Below, piece after piece: positions 27,945 through 36,779 of a DNA stretch of 64,000 bases. The translations under genes and the position numbers were made by a program. The notes below the pieces were generated by a model. That model was not told the DNA's origin. It was given only the letters and a program-made list of their open reading frames with translations, and made no database searches. This stretch comes from Accumulibacter sp. GTDB lineage: Bacteria; Pseudomonadota; Gammaproteobacteria; Burkholderiales; Rhodocyclaceae. The first letter of the stretch is position 1, and each line of letters opens with the position of its first letter. The stretch lies in NCBI GenBank assembly GCA_017302455.1, contig JAFLDO010000015.1, forward strand, positions 1 to 64,000, written 5' to 3'.

Positions 27945-29185
27945 ATAAACCCGACCGCGCAGTACCCAGACACGCGCCGATGAGCCAGTTCCCGGTCAAG
28001 GACGGCGAACTGCTGGTTGGTGGCATCCCGCTGTCGCGACTCGCCGCGCGCGTCGGCCAGACGCCTTTCTACGCCTACGACCGGCAGTTGCTCACGCGCC
28101 GGGTCGCGCTGCTGCGCGCGGCCCTGCCAGCGTCGTTGAAGCTGCACTACGCCATGAAGGCGAACCCGATGCCGGCCCTGGTCTGTCACATGGCAGGACT
28201 GGTGGATGGAATCGACGTGGCCTCTGCGGGCGAACTGAAAGTCGCTCTCGACGCCGGAGCGAATCCACGCGAGATCAGTTTTGCCGGACCGGGCAAGCGA
28301 CGCGCCGAGTTGTCCCAGGCGGTTGCCGCCGGCATCCTGATCAACATCGAGTCGTTTCGCGAAGTCGCCGAGTTGGCGGCGATCAGCCATGAGACAGGCT
28401 GTGCGGGACGCGTCGCCGTGCGCGTCAACCCTGATTTCGAGCTGAAGAGCTCGGGGATGAAGATGGGTGGCGGCGCCAGGCAGTTTGGCGTGGACGCGGA
28501 GCAGGTCCCCGACTTGCTCACCGAGATTGGCCGCTACGGCCTGGCTTTTGAGGGCTTCCACCTCTTTGCCGGCTCGCAGAACCTGCGCCCCGAGGCGATC
28601 GCTGAAGCGCAGATCAAGAGTTTTGAACTCGCCCTGCGCCTCGCCGGGTCGGCGCCAGCACCGGTGCGCTTCCTGAATCTCGGCGGCGGTTTCGGCATCC
28701 CCTACTTCCCGGGGGAACAGCACCTCGAACTGGCGCCGATCGGCGCCAACCTCTCCGGCATCGTCGAACGCGCCGCCCGCGAGTTACCCGCGGCCGAACT
28801 GGTGATCGAACTTGGACGCTACCTGGTCGGTGAGGCCGGCCTCTACGTCACGCGCATCCTTGACCGCAAGACCTCGCGTGGTCAGACCTTCCTGGTCACC
28901 GACGGTGGCCTGCACCACCATCTGTCGGCGTCGGGCAATTTCGGCCAGGTTATCCGCAAGAACTACCCGGTCGCCATCGGTAACAGGATGATTCCCGCAA
29001 GACTCGAAACAGTTTCGGTGGTTGGCCCCTTGTGCACGCCGCTCGATCTGCTGGCTGAGCGCATGGAACTTGCTGAAGCGCAAGCGGGCGATCTGGTCGT
29101 TGTCCATCAATCCGGCGCCTATGGCATGACGGCGAGTCCACAAGCTTTCCTCGGCCATCCGGCCTGCGTCGAGATCCTGGTATGA
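27941..29185 (+). CDS. PLP-dependent decarboxylase, exosortase A system-associated
   Basis: A 414-residue fold-type III decarboxylase related to LysA. The chosen GTG at 27941 overlaps the ligase stop and has GGGGA upstream; an internal ATG at 27980 is the alternative. The PLP Lys is residue 73 in LHYAMKANPMP. A Gly-rich phosphate-binding stretch, LNLGGGFGIPYFPGEQ, follows, and the C-terminal half carries VVGPLCTPLDLL with the active-site Cys of diaminopimelate/ornithine-type enzymes. It belongs to the subfamily paired with the ligase (TIGR03099). It would turn an amino acid into an amine, perhaps the acceptor for the activated acyl group. Confidence 0.9.
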   Translation: MNKPDRAVPRHAPMSQFPVKDGELLVGGIPLSRLAARVGQTPFYAYDRQLLTRRVALLRAALPASLKLHYAMKANPMPALVCHMAGLVDGIDVASAGELKVALDAGANPREISFAGPGKRRAELSQAVAAGILINIESFREVAELAAISHETGCAGRVAVRVNPDFELKSSGMKMGGGARQFGVDAEQVPDLLTEIGRYGLAFEGFHLFAGSQNLRPEAIAEAQIKSFELALRLAGSAPAPVRFLNLGGGFGIPYFPGEQHLELAPIGANLSGIVERAARELPAAELVIELGRYLVGEAGLYVTRILDRKTSRGQTFLVTDGGLHHHLSASGNFGQVIRKNYPVAIGNRMIPARLETVSVVGPLCTPLDLLAERMELAEAQAGDLVVVHQSGAYGMTASPQAFLGHPACVEILV

Positions 29186-29344
29186 GTAACGGCCCGCAGC
29201 GCCGGGGGCGTGCGCCTGGCCAGCCCCGGTCGTCTGGCTGCTGAACGGCCGGCCTTGAGATTCGCTCGCTTCGACCCCGGTCCTTGTGGCTTCCCAAAGC
29301 CGCGGGTATCGCCATTGCCGAACACCCCTGTTGTACCCCTACCG

Positions 29345-30457
29345 ATGTCCTGGCACTCGCCGCAAGCCGGCCGATGGACAACAGAGCATTTCCGCCATTT
29401 CGTGCACGGCCGATATGCACTTGCCGAAGCCTACCGACTTGCCGGTGTCGACCGCAACAGCGCTTTTCTCGCTCCTGCCTACCATTGCGTGACAATGCTC
29501 GATCCCGCGTTGGCCCTAGAGGGAGAGGTACATCTGTATCCGCTCCGAGCCGATCTTGCGCCCGACCCCGTCGCACTCGACAAGGTTCTTGGCACCGTAC
29601 GGAAGCCGGTCAAGGCACTTCTTGCGACACACTACTTTGGTATTGCCCAAGACTTCACTACGCTGCGGCAGTGGTGCGCAGAGCGCGACATCGTCCTGAT
29701 CGAAGATTGTTCGCACGTCCTGTTTACCGAGCAGTTCCAGGCCAGCGGCACCGGTTCGCATGGCCGTTTCGTGGTGTCCAGTCCCTACAAGTTCTTCGCC
29801 TGCGACGACGGGGGCTTGCTGCACTCTGCCGACGCTCGCCTCCTCGACGGCCTGGCGACCGAGTCGGCACCACTGAGCGACGAGTTGCGTGGCCTCAAGC
29901 GCGTTCTGGAAGGCAGCCGATCACCAACGCTGACCACCAGCGACATCGCATCGATCGACCGGCAACTCGTGTCTCTCAGCGCCAAACCGGTGGTTCCCGG
30001 CAAAGACGCAATCACTGAACGGTCGGTCCCTTCCTCCTGCTACTCGGCGGCGTTGACGGCCCGGGCCTCGCTGCGCAGTTCCCGTTTCGTCGTGGCCCAC
30101 TCGCCCCTGAACGACAACATCCTCCGCCGGCGAGCAAACTACGATCGCTGGGTCGAAAGCCTCGCCAGCGTCCCCAACTGCCATGCGTTGTTTCCCGTCT
30201 TGCCACGAGACTGCGCGCCCTATATGTTCCCGCTACACATCGACCATCCAGACCCGCATTTCTACTGGCTGAAGCACCTCGGCGTCCCGATCTGGCGCTG
30301 GGATGAGATGGCTGACTCGGGTTGCCCGATCGCTCGGGAGTATCGGCTTCACCTGCTGCATCTGCCATGCCACCAGGCGCTGACCGAGGATCAGATGACG
30401 TGGATGACGACCGCCGTCGCCCGGACTCTCCAACACGTCGCCGGGGCCGTTCCGTGA
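29345..30457 (+). CDS. DegT/DnrJ/EryC1-like PLP aminotransferase
   Basis: A 370-residue protein with a sugar-aminotransferase-like fold: GRYALAEAYRLAGV near the N-terminus, FLAPAYHC, LIEDCSHVLF with the cofactor Asp, and Lys149 in SSPYKFFACDDGG as the probable PLP Schiff base. The start is uncertain: ATG 29345 has no ribosome-binding site. Another frame upstream (from about 29284) encodes GIAIAEHP...DVLALAASRP...AFPPF, which could be the true N-terminus joined by a one-base shift at about 29400. The gene ends in TGATG, overlapping the GNAT gene by 1 nt. Activity toward a sugar or amine of the exopolysaccharide pathway is inferred. Confidence 0.75.
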   Translation: MSWHSPQAGRWTTEHFRHFVHGRYALAEAYRLAGVDRNSAFLAPAYHCVTMLDPALALEGEVHLYPLRADLAPDPVALDKVLGTVRKPVKALLATHYFGIAQDFTTLRQWCAERDIVLIEDCSHVLFTEQFQASGTGSHGRFVVSSPYKFFACDDGGLLHSADARLLDGLATESAPLSDELRGLKRVLEGSRSPTLTTSDIASIDRQLVSLSAKPVVPGKDAITERSVPSSCYSAALTARASLRSSRFVVAHSPLNDNILRRRANYDRWVESLASVPNCHALFPVLPRDCAPYMFPLHIDHPDPHFYWLKHLGVPIWRWDEMADSGCPIAREYRLHLLHLPCHQALTEDQMTWMTTAVARTLQHVAGAVP

Positions 30458-32631
30458 TGGGATGGGAAATCCACACCGCCAAAACCGCTTTCGCCCAGTT
30501 TGCGGAGGCCTGGGACCAACTGAACGCCAGTCTGTACGACGGCCACCCGTTGTTCGACAGTCGGTTCATTGGACCGCTGCTGGATCACTTCGGCACGGGC
30601 GACGAGCGGCTTTGCATTCACCGGACAGATGCTGGCCTATCGGGCGCCCTGATCCTGTACCGAGGGCGGATCGGCGGGTGGTCGAGTTTCCACCCATCGC
30701 AGTTGCAGGCAACGCCGGTCCTCCTTGCGGACGCCACCGTTCTCGAAACCCTGTTCGCCGCCCTGCCGGGAGCGCCGTGGACCATCGAACTGTACGCCGT
30801 CGACCCGCGCTATGCGCCCGATTTCTCGCGCCTCACCTTGCCGCAGATCGTCACGGCACACGTGTACACCATCGGGATTCAACCGGCAGAGCAATTCACC
30901 GATTATTGGAATGGACGCTCGAGAAACCTCACAAAAAACGTTCGGCGCTATTTTCGGCGAGCTCAGGAGGAAGCTCCTCCAGTTCCCCTTTCATCATTTT
31001 GCGACACAGTCGATATGGGAGCCTGCGTGGCGCGTTATGGAGCACTGGAAACGACTGGCTGGAAAGGGAAGGCAGGAACGGCGATAGCCGCTGAGAACGA
31101 ACAGGGGGCATTCTATCGCGAGGTCTTGGGCCGCTTTGCGGCTACCGGTCAGGCAACAGTGTACGAACTCCACCTCGGAGGTCGCCTAGCATCGTCACGC
31201 CTTACCATCTCCAGTGACAGGATGCTAATCATCTTGAAAACGACCTACGACGAATCCATGGCACGCTTCGCCCCGGGCCGGCTACTGCTCTATCGTCTCA
31301 TCGAGGAGCAATTTGCGCTTCCCGGCCGGAAGACCGTCGAGTTCTACACCAATGCGACCAGCGATCAGCAGGAGTGGGCCACCTTTGGCTGCACTCTGCA
31401 GAACATTCAGTTGTTCCGTGGCCCGCTGAATGCCGTCATGTTCGCCGTGTCGCGAGCTTGCCGGCAGCGTCTGCGAAGCATCCGGGGCGAAATGCCGGTA
31501 GAGGATTCGCCGACGACAGGAGTCGCCAGCTGCCGAAGCATCGACGACCTGCGGGCGGAACAGTACGACCTTGGCGAATTCATGACCACCGACAATGTGG
31601 AGGCTTCCACCAACTGGTTCGAACTGCTGCAGAACAAGGTCTATCCCCTGGACCCCGGTGTCCGCTTCTACATCACCGCAGGGAAGAAGCGCCCGCGGGT
31701 CATCCTGCCCTTGCGCTTGACGACAAACGGGTCGGCCAGAACGATCGAGTCGCTGAGCAATTACTACACCGCGTTGTATGCCCCGCTGGTGGCTCGGGAT
31801 GGCGAGCTGCTTGACGTACAGAGCCTGCTCACGGCAGCGGTGCATGACCACAAGGGCGCCCAGGTGATGCGTTTTGGGCCCATGGATCCGGACTCAGACG
31901 CGTACAGCGCCCTGTTCAGCGGCCTGCGCGCGAACAACTGGATACCGTTCCGGTTCTTCTGCTTCGGCAACTGGTTCCTGCGCGTAGAAGGAACCTGGGA
32001 CGACTATCTGAAGAAGCGACGCGCCACGCTGCGCAGTTCCATCCGGCGCGCGTGCAAGAAGTTTGCCGCGGAAGGTGGAACCCTGGCGATCGTGACGACG
32101 ACCGAACAAATCGAGCAAGCCATTGCCGAATTCCAGGCCATCTATTCGGCAAGCTGGAAGAAGCCGGAACCTTATCCCGAGTTCGTCCCTTCCCTGATCC
32201 GACACCTTGCTGTCCGGGGCATGCTCCGTCTCGGCTTTGCGCGGCTCGGAGAGCAGACGATCGCCGCCCAGCTCTGGATCGTCGGCGGCAGGAAAGCCAG
32301 CATCTACAAGGTTGCCTACCACGAGCATTTCTCGGCCTACTCGCCGGGAACCCTGCTGACGGCGCATCTCATGCAGCATGTCATCGAGAGTGACAAGGTT
32401 GAGGAGGTGGACTACCTGATCGGCGACGACGAATACAAGCGTCGGTGGATGAGCGACCGTCGGGAGCGATGGGGAATCGTCGCTTACAACCCCGCCAGCC
32501 TGCTTGGTTTCGCACTGCTGGTCAAGGAGGTCGGCGGCCGGGCGCTCAAACCGACCTATCAACGGATGCGCGCCCTTTGTCGCAGAGTCTGGACACGCAT
32601 CAGCGCTCCCGGTCCCAAGGAAGAGGGATAG
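30457..32631 (+). CDS. Tandem GNAT (FemAB/CelD-like) protein
   Basis: A 724-residue protein made of two related halves. Each has the CelD/FemAB acetyltransferase pattern: a basic helix (NLTKNVRRYFRRAQEE in the first, LRSSIRRACKKFAAEGG in the second), a substrate region, and a late strand-helix module (MARFAPGRLLLYRLIEE in the first, FSAYSPGTLLTAHLMQHVI in the second). Single-domain relatives occur in exosortase and polysaccharide loci, where they are thought to acylate or amino-acylate a sugar or cell-wall group. The first half may have diverged. There is no signal peptide, so it should act in the cytosol on precursors. It is the last gene of the run beginning at 24296. Confidence 0.75.
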   Translation: MGWEIHTAKTAFAQFAEAWDQLNASLYDGHPLFDSRFIGPLLDHFGTGDERLCIHRTDAGLSGALILYRGRIGGWSSFHPSQLQATPVLLADATVLETLFAALPGAPWTIELYAVDPRYAPDFSRLTLPQIVTAHVYTIGIQPAEQFTDYWNGRSRNLTKNVRRYFRRAQEEAPPVPLSSFCDTVDMGACVARYGALETTGWKGKAGTAIAAENEQGAFYREVLGRFAATGQATVYELHLGGRLASSRLTISSDRMLIILKTTYDESMARFAPGRLLLYRLIEEQFALPGRKTVEFYTNATSDQQEWATFGCTLQNIQLFRGPLNAVMFAVSRACRQRLRSIRGEMPVEDSPTTGVASCRSIDDLRAEQYDLGEFMTTDNVEASTNWFELLQNKVYPLDPGVRFYITAGKKRPRVILPLRLTTNGSARTIESLSNYYTALYAPLVARDGELLDVQSLLTAAVHDHKGAQVMRFGPMDPDSDAYSALFSGLRANNWIPFRFFCFGNWFLRVEGTWDDYLKKRRATLRSSIRRACKKFAAEGGTLAIVTTTEQIEQAIAEFQAIYSASWKKPEPYPEFVPSLIRHLAVRGMLRLGFARLGEQTIAAQLWIVGGRKASIYKVAYHEHFSAYSPGTLLTAHLMQHVIESDKVEEVDYLIGDDEYKRRWMSDRRERWGIVAYNPASLLGFALLVKEVGGRALKPTYQRMRALCRRVWTRISAPGPKEEG

Positions 32632-32743
32632 GCAAGGACAAACACCATCACGCAGGGGTCACCGCCCCGACAGCACTTCCGCAGGCTTCCGCTGACGAGC
32701 ATGCCCCATCCCGCTACGCCGGCCCAGGGGAGGCGCGCGCGCC

Positions 32744-32762
32744 CCGCAGCGCAGCGCTGCGG
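32744..32762. terminator. GC-rich hairpin between convergent genes
   Basis: CCGCAGCG (32744-32751) and CGCTGCGG (32755-32762) form a perfect 8-bp stem around CAG. It lies between the end of the tandem GNAT gene and the end of the convergent EamA gene. There is no T-run, so it may end transcription only weakly or need Rho. Confidence 0.4.
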
Positions 32763-32799
32763 CAACTGGTGAAGACAACCTTCATGGTCGGCACGGCAG

Positions 32800-33699
32800 C
32801 TAGCCGCGGCTGACCAGCAATACGCCGGCCAGCACCAGCGCAGCACCTGCCAGTTGCGCTGCCGACATCGGCTCGGCGAGCAGCCACCAACCGAAAACGA
32901 TGGTCAACAAGGGGCCAAGAGTGCCAATCAGTACCGCCTTGGCCGAGCCGATGCGGCGGATCGCCGCCGACTGCATGAATACCGGCAGAACCGTCGAGAC
33001 GACAGCCATCGCCAGTCCGTAGGCGTAGATCGTCGGCGGCTGGCGCAGCGCCGACAGCGACTGCGTGGCGAGAAAGTGCAGTTGCGTCGCGAGCGTCGAT
33101 ACCAGCATCGCCAGGGCCGTGAAGCGCGCAGCGCCAAGCCGTTGAATCGCCGGCCCGCTCCCGGCCAGGTACAGCGCATAGGAAAGGGAGGAGCCGAAGA
33201 CCAGCGCAACGCCGGTCAGCACAGTCGCCATCTCGCCGGCGACACGCAGGTCATGGGCGAAGGCCAGCGCGATACCGGCGTAGGACAACAGCAAAGCGGC
33301 AACCTCTCGCCGCGCCAGCGATTTGCCCATGAACAGCACGCCAATCAGCACCGTCAACGTCGGATAGGTGAACAGGATCAGCCGCTCGAGGGCGGCCGAG
33401 ATGTACTGCAGGCCAAGGAAGTCGAGGATACTGGCGCCATAGTAACCGAGCAGACCGAGAGCGCCCAGCATTCCCCAGTCGTTCCTGGTCAGCGGCGGTG
33501 CCGAGCGGCTTGCAGCGAAGCCTACCCAGAGGAAGGCCGGCAACGAAAAGACCATGCGCAGCGACAGCAGCGTCACCGCATCGACGGGTGCCGCCGCATA
33601 GGCCAGCTTGACGAAGATCGCCTTGAACGAAAAACCGAGAGCGGCGAGTACCGCGAGGACGACACCCAGACGTTCGGCGGACCAGTGTTTCCAGGGCAT
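32800..33699 (-). CDS. EamA/DMT-superfamily transporter
   Basis: A 299-residue inner-membrane protein starting at ATG 33699 (MPWKHWSAERLGVVLAVLAA). It has about ten hydrophobic helices arranged as two EamA repeats; the second begins near residue 160 (GVALVFGSSLSYALYLAGSG). Proteins of this kind export amino acids or other metabolites. The gene is divergent from the LysR regulator with under 100 bp between them, so it is likely that regulator's target. Confidence 0.85.
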   Translation of the reverse strand: MPWKHWSAERLGVVLAVLAALGFSFKAIFVKLAYAAAPVDAVTLLSLRMVFSLPAFLWVGFAASRSAPPLTRNDWGMLGALGLLGYYGASILDFLGLQYISAALERLILFTYPTLTVLIGVLFMGKSLARREVAALLLSYAGIALAFAHDLRVAGEMATVLTGVALVFGSSLSYALYLAGSGPAIQRLGAARFTALAMLVSTLATQLHFLATQSLSALRQPPTIYAYGLAMAVVSTVLPVFMQSAAIRRIGSAKAVLIGTLGPLLTIVFGWWLLAEPMSAAQLAGAALVLAGVLLVSRG

Positions 33700-33796
33700 G
33701 GGAGCAGGAGAATTGGTAAAATACGAATGATGGCCTTTCCAACCTACCACGACAATTGGCAAATCGGCACCAAAGCGTTCGCCGTGAACGAATGCA

Positions 33797-34687
33797 ATGC
33801 ACTATGACCTCACCGACCTGCGGCTCTTCGTAGCCATCGCCGAGGCGCAGAACCTGACCCGCGGCGCCGAGCGCGCGCACCTGGCGCCCTCATCCGCCAG
33901 CCACCGCATGCGTCTGCTGGAAGCCGGCATCGGCACCTCGCTGCTCTTGCGACAGGCACGCGGTGTCGTGCTGACGCGTGCCGGAGAGGTACTGCTGCGC
34001 CACTCGCGACAGGTCCTGGCACAGCTCGAACAGCTCCACGCCGACCTTGCACCCTACGCCGAGGGTGTGCGCGGTCACGTTAGCCTGTGGGCCAATACGC
34101 ACGCGACGCACAGCTTCCTGCCCGACGATCTCGCCGACTTCCTGCGCCGTTACCCGCAGGTCAGCGTCACGCTGGCCGAACATACCAGCCCCGAGATCGT
34201 CATGGCCATCGCCCGCGGCGAGGTCGAGGTCGGTGTCGTTGCCGAGCGCGTCGCCGGCGCCGACGTCGAAATGATCCCCTACCGCGCCGATCGCCTGGTC
34301 CTCATCGCGCCGGTCGCGCACCCGTTGGCCGCCTGCGCCAGCGTCCGCTTCGGTGAGGTGCTTGACCACCCTTTTGTCATGTTGCACGCGGGATCGGCCA
34401 TCCACACCTTCACCATGAATGCCGCCGCTGCACTCGGCCGGCACATCAATGTGCGCATCCAGGTCCGCAGCTTCGATGCCGTCTGCCGGATGGTCGGCGC
34501 CGGCGTCGGTGTTGGCCTCGTGCCGCGCAGCGCGTTGTCGCGCGGCGAAAGAGAACAATCGCCGAGCGTGGTCGAACTCGACGAGTCCTGGGCACAGCGC
34601 GATCTGCAGGTATGCGTGCGCAAGCGAAAAGACCTGTCCGGCTTCGCCGCAGCGCTGGTCAACGGCCTTGTCGAGCGCCAGACCTAG
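33797..34687 (+). CDS. LysR-family transcriptional regulator
   Basis: A 296-residue protein with an N-terminal winged helix-turn-helix (DLRLFVAIAEAQNLTRGAER, then APSSASHRMRLLEAGIGTSL) and a C-terminal type-2 periplasmic-binding-like effector domain from about residue 90. Length and layout are standard. It lies divergent to the EamA transporter, the typical arrangement for an autoregulated LysR and its target. The effector is unknown. Confidence 0.92.
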   Translation: MHYDLTDLRLFVAIAEAQNLTRGAERAHLAPSSASHRMRLLEAGIGTSLLLRQARGVVLTRAGEVLLRHSRQVLAQLEQLHADLAPYAEGVRGHVSLWANTHATHSFLPDDLADFLRRYPQVSVTLAEHTSPEIVMAIARGEVEVGVVAERVAGADVEMIPYRADRLVLIAPVAHPLAACASVRFGEVLDHPFVMLHAGSAIHTFTMNAAAALGRHINVRIQVRSFDAVCRMVGAGVGVGLVPRSALSRGEREQSPSVVELDESWAQRDLQVCVRKRKDLSGFAAALVNGLVERQT

Positions 34688-34921
34688 CCTCGCCGCGCTT
34701 CTACCGTAGCTCCTCAATGGCAGGCCGCGGCCCGCCATTCGACAAGCTCGACCGCGCTACCCGGGGTCGCCTCGCGGCCTGCCTGTTTGACTGCTGCGGC
34801 CCCGATCGGGCACACTTCGCGGAACGCTGAGGCGTCTGTTCTGCCGGCCAGCGTCTAATGCGTTTACGATGAAAGTGATAACCGGAGCGCCACCTCAGGC
34901 GCGGGACAGCGGAGGTAGAAA

Positions 34922-35935
34922 ATGCGCGTGTTTCAGATTCAGGACGACTGGGGAATGGCCAACCTGCGCATGGCAGAGCGCCCGGAGCCGCGGCCCGGGG
35001 CCGGGCAGGTGCTGCTGCGCATGCGCGCCTCCTCGCTGAACTACCGTGACCTGGTCGTTCCCGAACGTGGCTATGGCAGCTTTACCGGCACGCTGCCGCT
35101 GATCCCGATCTCGGACGGCGTCGGCGAGGTCGTTGAGGTGGGGCCCGGGGTCAGCCGGGTGGCCGTCGGTGACCGCGTCTGCCCCACCTTCTTCCAGGGC
35201 TGGATCGCCGGCGAACCTGACTTGGCGCGCATGAAACCTTCATTGGGAGGCCCGCTCGACGGCACCATGGCAGCGTTCATGTGCCTGTCCGAGGAAGGCG
35301 TCGTCAAGGCACCTGCGTACCTCGGCGACCTGGAAGCGGCGACGCTGCCCTGCGCAGCGCTGACCGCGTGGAGCGCGCTGGTGACCTACGGCGCGGTCAG
35401 GGCCGGCGAGCATGTCCTGATACAGGGTTCCGGTGGCGTGGCGCTGTTCGCACTGGCCTTCGCCAAACTCGCTGGCGCGCACGTCACCGTGATTTCATCC
35501 AGCGACGAGAAGATCGAGCGCCTGAAAACGCTGGGCGCCGACGCGACGATCAACTACCGGACAATTCTCGAATGGTCGAAGCCGGCGCGCGAGATCACCG
35601 ATGGCCGCGGCTTCGACCATATCGTCGAACTCGGTGGCGAGAAGACGCTGCCGCAGTCACTGCGCTGTATCCGCCCCGGCGGCACGCTGTCCATGATTGG
35701 CGTGCTGTCCGGCTCTTCGCTGTCGACGCCGCTTGGTCTGATCATCACTCGGCAAGTCCGACTGCAGGGCATCACCGTCGGCCACCGCGACGGCTTCGAG
35801 GCAATGGTCCGGGCCCTCGAACAGCATCGTGTGCCGGTCCTCGTCGACCGTGTCTTTGCGTTCGACGAGTTGAAGGACGCGTTGGGCTATCTGAGGAGCG
35901 GCGCCCAGTTCGGCAAGATCTGCATCCGCCACTAG
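34922..35935 (+). CDS. MDR/quinone oxidoreductase-like NAD(P)-dependent dehydrogenase
   Basis: A 337-residue medium-chain dehydrogenase. ATG 34922 follows GCGGAGGTAGAA. It has the GroES-like N-terminal domain (SLNYRDLVVPERGYGSF) and the Rossmann loop IQGSGGVALFALAFAKLAGA. The zinc-binding Cys and His residues of classical alcohol dehydrogenases are absent, so it belongs to the zinc-free quinone-reductase side. It stands alone on its strand between the LysR gene and phaM. Substrate is not deducible. Confidence 0.85.
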   Translation: MRVFQIQDDWGMANLRMAERPEPRPGAGQVLLRMRASSLNYRDLVVPERGYGSFTGTLPLIPISDGVGEVVEVGPGVSRVAVGDRVCPTFFQGWIAGEPDLARMKPSLGGPLDGTMAAFMCLSEEGVVKAPAYLGDLEAATLPCAALTAWSALVTYGAVRAGEHVLIQGSGGVALFALAFAKLAGAHVTVISSSDEKIERLKTLGADATINYRTILEWSKPAREITDGRGFDHIVELGGEKTLPQSLRCIRPGGTLSMIGVLSGSSLSTPLGLIITRQVRLQGITVGHRDGFEAMVRALEQHRVPVLVDRVFAFDELKDALGYLRSGAQFGKICIRH

Positions 35936-36217
35936 ACGGCCCGGGACGCTTCGGGAGCGGCTCGATTTTCAGGTGCACGAAGCACCTGCAGCCCTCCTGC
36001 AACTCCCTGGCGCCCCTGCTGTCTGACAACCCAAGGGAAGCCTCACTGCGCCACGACACGTCGGGCCATGCAGTGGCCACGCTGACCGGGCGGCGTAAGC
36101 AGCCGTTCCGAACAGCGTCCAGACAGCCGGCCGCCCGGCACCGAGGATTGCCGCCAAACGCCGACACCGCCGGAAATTTGCTAACATGCGCCACACACCA
36201 ACCACCGGAGCAACTAC

Positions 36218-36664
36218 ATGCCCAATCAAACCTCGTTGACCGATCCACTCAGCTTCGCCAGGAAAATGTGGGGGGGGATGGGCATGTCCCTGCCCGGAAT
36301 GGTGACGCCAACCCTCGATGTCGCCGAGATCGAGAAGAAAGTGGCTGATCTCAAGGCCGTGGAAAACTGGCTGAAAATGAACCTCTCGATGCTGCAGATG
36401 ACCATTCAGGGACTAGAGATGCAATGCGTGACGCTGAACGCCGTACGCGCGATGGGCCAGATGGCGGGAGGTTACGGAGCAGCCGCGGCGGCGACCGAAG
36501 GTGGCCAGTCAGCGGCGCCTTTGGCGGGTGCCGGCAGCGACACGCTCAAGCAAGCAGCGATGTGGCCATGGACCCTTCTGCAGCAGATGCAGGAGCAGAT
36601 GCAGCAGGCGGCAGCCGCGGCGGCGACAGCAGCCACCCAGAACGAAGACGCGCCAAAACCCTAG
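36218..36664 (+). CDS. phaM: PhaM-like polyhydroxyalkanoate granule regulatory protein
   Basis: A 148-residue protein. The first 70 residues match PhaM: FARKMWGGMGMSLPGMVTPT, LDVAEIEKKVADLKAVENWL and MNLSMLQMTIQGLEMQ. The rest is Ala/Gln rich with a WPWTLLQQMQEQMQQ helix and an acidic-Pro tail; the basic DNA-binding C-terminus known from Cupriavidus PhaM is not evident. PhaM activates PHB synthase and places granules relative to the nucleoid. The protein supports active polyhydroxybutyrate metabolism in this organism. No phaCAB gene is in the window. Confidence 0.88.
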   Translation: MPNQTSLTDPLSFARKMWGGMGMSLPGMVTPTLDVAEIEKKVADLKAVENWLKMNLSMLQMTIQGLEMQCVTLNAVRAMGQMAGGYGAAAAATEGGQSAAPLAGAGSDTLKQAAMWPWTLLQQMQEQMQQAAAAAATAATQNEDAPKP

Positions 36665-36779
36665 ATCAGCCGGCCCAGGTGACGCCTTTTGCGCGTCGCC
36701 GCAAGGGACGATCGGCAATGACGAGAGCGACTTGGCCCAGCGCGAGCCGAAGTCGCCGGCCAACCGAAACCAGGCCGAA

